A DNA stretch of 29,010 nucleotides from an uncultured Prevotella sp. (GTDB lineage: Bacteria; Bacteroidota; Bacteroidia; Bacteroidales; Bacteroidaceae), in assembly GCA_947304695.1 (NCBI GenBank), contig CAMZBS010000017.1:1-29010 (forward strand), in the 5' to 3' direction. The position numbers were made by a program, and so were the translations under genes. Shown here piece after piece: positions 25,690 to 29,010 of the stretch (positions are counted from its first letter, which is position 1; every line of letters begins with the position of its first letter). The notes under the pieces are model-generated. The model did not search any database, had not been told where the DNA came from, and saw only the letters and a program-made list of their open reading frames with translations.

Positions 25690-25697
25690 TACTTTTG
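25690..25697 (+). promoter_or_regulatory. Rightward -7 box of divergent promoter
   Basis: TACTTTTG fits TAnnTTTG and lies 20 nt upstream of the histidine phosphatase start (25717). It is the mirror arm of the box at 25660-25667, across a 16-nt AT-rich spacer. Its -33 region falls on the opposite -7 box, so the two promoters should compete for RNA polymerase. Confidence 0.6.
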
Positions 25698-25716
25698 CAA
25701 CAGAAAAGTTAAGAAT

Positions 25717-26250
25717 ATGACAACACTTATCTTGGTGCGTCACGGTGAGACCGTGGATAATGTGCGGCAAATCATGCAGGGACAGACGCAAGGTGCGCTG
25801 ACGGAGAACGGTGTCAGGCAGGCTCAGGAACTGGCAGAACAGCTCAGGAGCGAGCCGATTGACGCGTTTGTGGCCAGCGACTTGAAACGCTCCGTTGACA
25901 CCTGCCGCATCCTGGCTCAGTTTCATGGGAAGGAGGTGGTTGAGACTCCGCTGTTGCGCGAACGTGACTGGGGCGGCTTCACGGGAAGGTATATTCCTGA
26001 CCTGAAGAATGAGGTGTGGCCCGATGATATTGAGTCGCTTGAGGCTCTGCAGGCGCGTGCCCGTCGTTTTCTGGACTATATAAAAGATGCCTATCCCGGC
26101 CAGCGGGTGCTGGCTGTGGGACATGGCATCATTAATAAAGCCATTCAGGCCGTTCACTTCGGCAAGACGATGCGCGAAGTGCAGAAAATGTCAAATTGTG
26201 AGATAAGGGTACTGGTTATTGCTCCAGCAGGAACCGCTCAGCCTCAATAG
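25717..26250 (+). CDS. Histidine phosphatase (phosphoglycerate mutase-like) family protein
   Basis: This 177-aa cytosolic protein carries the RHGE motif at residues 8-11 (catalytic His9), the second conserved arginine in SDLKRS (Arg58), the acidic residue in RERDWGGFTG (Glu82) and the second histidine in GHG (His136). The full active site is therefore present. At 177 aa it is shorter than glycolytic dPGM and fits the broad-specificity phosphatase branch, of which alpha-ribazole phosphatase (CobC) is one member; there are no cobalamin genes nearby to support that role. It is transcribed from the divergent promoter. Its last 35 nt overlap the 3' end of the convergent thioredoxin reductase gene. 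Confidence 0.88.
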   Translation: MTTLILVRHGETVDNVRQIMQGQTQGALTENGVRQAQELAEQLRSEPIDAFVASDLKRSVDTCRILAQFHGKEVVETPLLRERDWGGFTGRYIPDLKNEVWPDDIESLEALQARARRFLDYIKDAYPGQRVLAVGHGIINKAIQAVHFGKTMREVQKMSNCEIRVLVIAPAGTAQPQ

Positions 26251-27148
26251 CCGCCTGGCAACCAGTACCTGCCGCGCTGATGGCCTGACGATAGACAGGG
26301 TCGGCGCAGTCACCGGCCACGAAGATGCCGGGCAGTTGGGTGCGTGGCGTGCCGTCAATCTTCTTCAGATAGCCAACTTCGTCGGTTTCGAGCCACTCCT
26401 TGAAGATGTCAGTGTTTGGCTTGTGGCCGATGGCGAGGAAAAAGCCGTCGATGGCAATGTCGACCATCGTCTCGTCGGGTTCGCCCTTGCGTTTCACCAA
26501 ATGGGCACCCTCCACACCGTTCTCACCGAAGAGTCCCACGGTGTTGTGTTCGAACAGAATCTCGATGTTCTCGCGCTCCATGACCCGTTGCTGCATGACC
26601 TTTGAGGCACGCAGGAAGGGCTTGCGCACGATGAGATAGACTTTCTTGCAGAGTCCGCTGAGGTAGAGAGCATCTTCGCAAGCCGTGTCGCCACCGCCCA
26701 CAACGGCTACCGTCTTCTTGCGGTAGAAGAACCCGTCGCAGGTGGCACAGGCCGAAACACCCATGCCGTTGTATTTACGCTCGTCGTCAAGGCCCAGGTA
26801 TTTGGCTGAGGCACCAGTGGCGATAATCACCGTGTCGCACTGTAGCTCGCGCTCGCTGTCGTCCCATGCCTTGTAGGGACGGGCCGAAAAATCGACCCGT
26901 ACAATCTCGCCGTCGCGGATGTCGGTGCCGAAGCGTTCGGCTTGTTCGCGCAGATCCATCATCATCTGGTTGCCGTCAACACCTTGCGGGTATCCTGGGA
27001 AGTTCTCCACTTCGGTGGTCTGCGTGAGCTGTCCGCCGGGCTGCATTCCGCAGTACTCCACTGGACTGAGGTTGGCCCGTGAAGCATAAATGGCAGCGGT
27101 GTACCCTGCGGGACCGCTACCAATAATCAGACATTTAATCTTTTCCAT
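26216..27148 (-). CDS. trxB: Thioredoxin reductase
   Basis: This 310-aa flavoprotein reduces thioredoxin with NADPH. It shows the FAD-binding GSGPAGYTAA (10-19), the redox pair CATC (134-137), the NADPH-domain GGGDTACEDA (151-160) with a following VRKPFLRAS segment in place of the classic HRRxxxR, and the C-terminal FAD motif GIFVAGDC. Length and motifs are standard for the low-molecular-weight enzyme. The start overlaps the stop of the upstream peroxidase gene (TAATG), indicating coupled translation and suggesting that the reductase supplies electrons, through thioredoxin, to that peroxidase. The 3' end overlaps the convergent histidine phosphatase gene by 35 nt. Confidence 0.96.
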   Translation of the reverse strand: MEKIKCLIIGSGPAGYTAAIYASRANLSPVEYCGMQPGGQLTQTTEVENFPGYPQGVDGNQMMMDLREQAERFGTDIRDGEIVRVDFSARPYKAWDDSERELQCDTVIIATGASAKYLGLDDERKYNGMGVSACATCDGFFYRKKTVAVVGGGDTACEDALYLSGLCKKVYLIVRKPFLRASKVMQQRVMERENIEILFEHNTVGLFGENGVEGAHLVKRKGEPDETMVDIAIDGFFLAIGHKPNTDIFKEWLETDEVGYLKKIDGTPRTQLPGIFVAGDCADPVYRQAISAAGTGCQAAIEAERFLLEQ

Positions 27149-27702
27149 TAAGCGTGGAGAAGTTTTTCTATTTCAACTGCGACGTTCTCAATCTTCTCAG
27201 TGGGTTCGAAGCGGGCCACGACCATGCCGCGCTTGTCGATGAGGAACTTGGTGAAGTTCCACTTGATGTCGGCCTTCTCCTTGTAGTCGGGGTCTTCCTT
27301 CGAGAGCATGTCGTCAAGGATGTGGGCAATGGGGTGCTCCATGTCCCAGCCAGCAAAGCCCTTCTGCTCCTGCAGGAACTTGAACAGCGGGTCGGCGTCG
27401 GGGCCGTTGACCTTCACTTTCTTGAAGCGCGGAAACTCGGTGCCGAAGTTCAGTTTGCAGAACTCATGTATGGACTCGTCGGTGCCGGGAGCCTGCTGTC
27501 CGAACTGGTTGCAGGGGAAGTCGAGGATGACGAAATGCTCCGAGCGATACTTCTCATAGAGTTTCTCCAGCTCCTCATATTGCGGTGTGAAGCCGCACTT
27601 CGTTGCTGTGTTGACGATGAGCAACACTTCGTTGGCGTACTCTTTCAGACTAACGTCCTTTCCTTTTCTGTCTTTGACAGTGAAATCATAAACCGTTCTC
27701 AT
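27148..27702 (-). CDS. Glutathione peroxidase family thiol peroxidase
   Basis: This 184-aa protein has the GPX fold motifs NTATKCGFTPQY (peroxidatic Cys36), DFPCNQFGQQ (Gln70 of the catalytic tetrad) and KWNFTKFLID (Trp148, Asn149). Cysteine replaces the selenocysteine of animal enzymes, and Cys82 in HEFCKLNFG sits where thioredoxin-dependent GPX proteins carry the resolving cysteine. It therefore most likely reduces hydroperoxides using thioredoxin rather than glutathione, which Bacteroidota generally lack. There is no signal peptide. Thioredoxin reductase follows with a 1-nt overlap, fitting this role. The nuclease gene ends 30 nt upstream with no terminator visible, so all three may share a transcript. 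Confidence 0.93.
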   Translation of the reverse strand: MRTVYDFTVKDRKGKDVSLKEYANEVLLIVNTATKCGFTPQYEELEKLYEKYRSEHFVILDFPCNQFGQQAPGTDESIHEFCKLNFGTEFPRFKKVKVNGPDADPLFKFLQEQKGFAGWDMEHPIAHILDDMLSKEDPDYKEKADIKWNFTKFLIDKRGMVVARFEPTEKIENVAVEIEKLLHA

Positions 27703-27732
27703 TTGTTTTTGATTTATTATTGGTTTTTGGTG

Positions 27733-28686
27733 TTATTTCAATCCCCAGAAGGCAATGATGTCTTCGGTACTCTGACTTTCTACAAGTTCTTCGGTCACAT
27801 CCGGCAGGTTGCAGAAGAAGTCAATGCCTGTTTTCTGCTCCAGATCGTCGATGCTGACCACATACATGCTCAAGGGGTCGCTGGAGCGGTTCGTGTTCAG
27901 GTGCGCCACCCAGAAGCCCAGGGCCTTAGTGGTGGTGCCTTTCTTGCATAGCAGGGCCATGAAGAAGTAACGCGGCACAATGAACTTGTTTCGGGTGCGG
28001 GCAAGAATACTGGCTTCCGTGTCGATGGTTCCGCCTTTCACGACGAAGAGCGTATCGCGGAAACTGTCTTTGTTCCACTTGCGCACCTGTTCCTCCATCT
28101 TTGACCAGATGCCGCTGTTGAAAGCATTGACTTGGGGCATCATGTTGGTCATGTAGAACGTCTGTTCGTTGACCTCCCGGGAACACATGCGATCCTGAGA
28201 GGCACAGATATGCCCACGGTCATAATAGGAGTTGCTGCCAGGATAATAGCTTCCGCTGAACTCCCCCTTGACCGAGGGTTGCTCGATGGCAGGCACCTTC
28301 GGGTCGGTCTGGAACGGATCGCCGCCCCATTCGGTTCCCGCCCAATTGCCTCTGGCCCAGTGGTTCACACTGTTCGACTTGTAGAAGGCATAGGCCGTCC
28401 ATCGCTGTGCCCGGAGTGCATGGTCCCATTCAATGGCGTAGTTCACGCCGTAGTTGTCAGTGCTGTGGATGATGACCTCGCTGGTGCCTCCCTTTGTCTT
28501 GGGAAACTCCAGCCGGTTAAGGATGATATTGCCTGTGTTCCTGTTCGTGTTTGTTTTCGAATCACCATCGACCACAGGCGAGTCGGGCTTTTCTCCACCA
28601 AGATAATAGTCGTTCTCGTCGTCACCGCAGGATACAGCAAAGAGCGATGCGATGAAGAGCAATGTTAGAAATTTAGTTCTTCTCAT
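27733..28686 (-). CDS. DNA/RNA non-specific endonuclease, predicted surface lipoprotein
   Basis: This 317-aa protein has an N-terminal lipoprotein signal (MRRTKFLTLLFIASLFAVSC, lipidated Cys20). The residues after the cysteine (GDDEND) are acidic, like the lipoprotein export signal that sends Bacteroidota lipoproteins to the cell surface. The nuclease domain has DRGH at 156-159 (catalytic His159), then TNMMPQVNAFNSGIWSKMEE, with Asn190 as probable Mg ligand and Glu198, as in the Serratia nuclease/NUC1 family. It should cut extracellular DNA and RNA, for nutrition, biofilm remodelling or defence against entrapment. The start lies only 26 nt after the rpmE terminator and no good promoter is visible there. 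Confidence 0.9.
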   Translation of the reverse strand: MRRTKFLTLLFIASLFAVSCGDDENDYYLGGEKPDSPVVDGDSKTNTNRNTGNIILNRLEFPKTKGGTSEVIIHSTDNYGVNYAIEWDHALRAQRWTAYAFYKSNSVNHWARGNWAGTEWGGDPFQTDPKVPAIEQPSVKGEFSGSYYPGSNSYYDRGHICASQDRMCSREVNEQTFYMTNMMPQVNAFNSGIWSKMEEQVRKWNKDSFRDTLFVVKGGTIDTEASILARTRNKFIVPRYFFMALLCKKGTTTKALGFWVAHLNTNRSSDPLSMYVVSIDDLEQKTGIDFFCNLPDVTEELVESQSTEDIIAFWGLK

Positions 28687-28712
28687 GTGTCGGCCTTCTT
28701 GTCAAAATGGAG

Positions 28713-28757
28713 AAAAAGGTGCGGCCAAGGTATATGCAACTACCCTGAACGCACCTT
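28713..28757 (-). terminator. Intrinsic terminator after rpmE
   Basis: Read leftward, AAGGTGCG (28757-28750) pairs with CGCACCTT (28723-28716) and runs into a T tract (complement of A 28713-28717). An inner GGTA/TACC pair (28729-28732 and 28741-28744) extends the stem. It lies 26 nt past the L31 stop codon. Confidence 0.7.
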
Positions 28758-28783
28758 CCGTATAAGTCATTGATGTATATCTC

Positions 28784-29010
28784 TTACTTCTTCGAAGCCT
28801 TACCGTAGCGGCTCATGAACTTATCGACGCGTCCAGCCGTGTCGACCAGCTTGCTCTTACCGGTGTAGAAGGGGTGAGAGCTGCTCGAGATTTCTACTTT
28901 TACCACAGGGTAAGTTTCGCCTTCGAATTCCACTGTGTCGTTTGTCTTTGCTGTGGACTTCGTAAGGAACATATCGCCGTTGGACATGTCCTTAAACACG
29001 ACGGGGCGAT
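28784..29010 (-). CDS. rpmE2: 50S ribosomal protein L31, type B (5' end outside window)
   Basis: The visible part reads [19 protein letters not shown] and ends [12 protein letters not shown], the characteristic type B L31 sequence. The usual N-terminal segment before 'RPVV' is cut off by the window edge; the reading frame is open to 29010, so the internal ATG at 28999 is not the start. It lacks the zinc-binding cysteines of type A L31 in the visible part, as expected for the zinc-independent form. It binds the large ribosomal subunit. An intrinsic terminator follows. Confidence 0.93.
   Translation of the reverse strand, partial: RPVVFKDMSNGDMFLTKSTAKTNDTVEFEGETYPVVKVEISSSSHPFYTGKSKLVDTAGRVDKFMSRYGKASKK

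Noticed and set aside
1..29010. Insertion sequences, integrases or tRNA attachment sites explaining the duplication
   Set aside because: No transposase, integrase, tRNA or flanking terminal inverted repeats could be seen.

Overview
This window looks like a chromosomal segment of a Prevotella-like member of Bacteroidota. The signs are four clear TAnnTTTG-type -7 promoter boxes, BspA-type leucine-rich repeat proteins, several secreted proteins ending in the same 'YxLQGxR...GxYIVxGKKxxx' tail, a surface-type lipoprotein nuclease, a type B ribosomal protein L31 and Bacteroidota-style redox genes. No phage, transposase, rRNA, tRNA or CRISPR array is visible.

Positions 1-22870 are dominated by a three-gene surface-protein cassette present twice in tandem. 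Each copy has, in order: (a) a secreted BspA-like LRR protein with a dockerin-like Ca-binding segment and sorting-type tail (378-4088, 1236 aa; 12270-14672, 800 aa); (b) a giant secreted multidomain protein of about 2640 aa (4107-12008; 14704-22632) with an N-terminal cohesin-like domain, CARDB and Calx-beta-like arrays, a cysteine-bearing central region, divergent InlB B-type repeats and a sorting-type tail; (c) a 59-aa microprotein whose ATG overlaps the stop of the giant gene (12005-12184; 22629-22808). Each copy has its own promoter followed by a small leader hairpin, and the second copy ends at a strong intrinsic terminator (22822-22870). A stretch of six 22-bp hairpin-containing tandem repeats lies upstream of the first promoter. 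The obvious functional idea, which is inference, is that the dockerin-like LRR protein docks on the cohesin-like giant protein encoded next to it, forming a surface adhesion or scaffold complex.

Positions 22895-24652 hold a secreted endonuclease/exonuclease/phosphatase family protein and a uridine kinase. On the minus strand lie a DUF308/HdeD-type membrane protein and, downstream of it, the remnant of a secreted protein (signal peptide joined out of frame to a C-terminal tail). A mirror-image divergent promoter (25659-25698) serves the HdeD-like gene leftward and a histidine phosphatase rightward.

Positions 26216-29010 are leftward: the 3' part of rpmE type B (cut by the window edge), its terminator, a lipoprotein DNA/RNA nuclease, a glutathione-peroxidase-family thiol peroxidase and thioredoxin reductase, the last two joined by a TAATG overlap. 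Together the last two form a plausible thioredoxin-driven peroxide detoxification pair.
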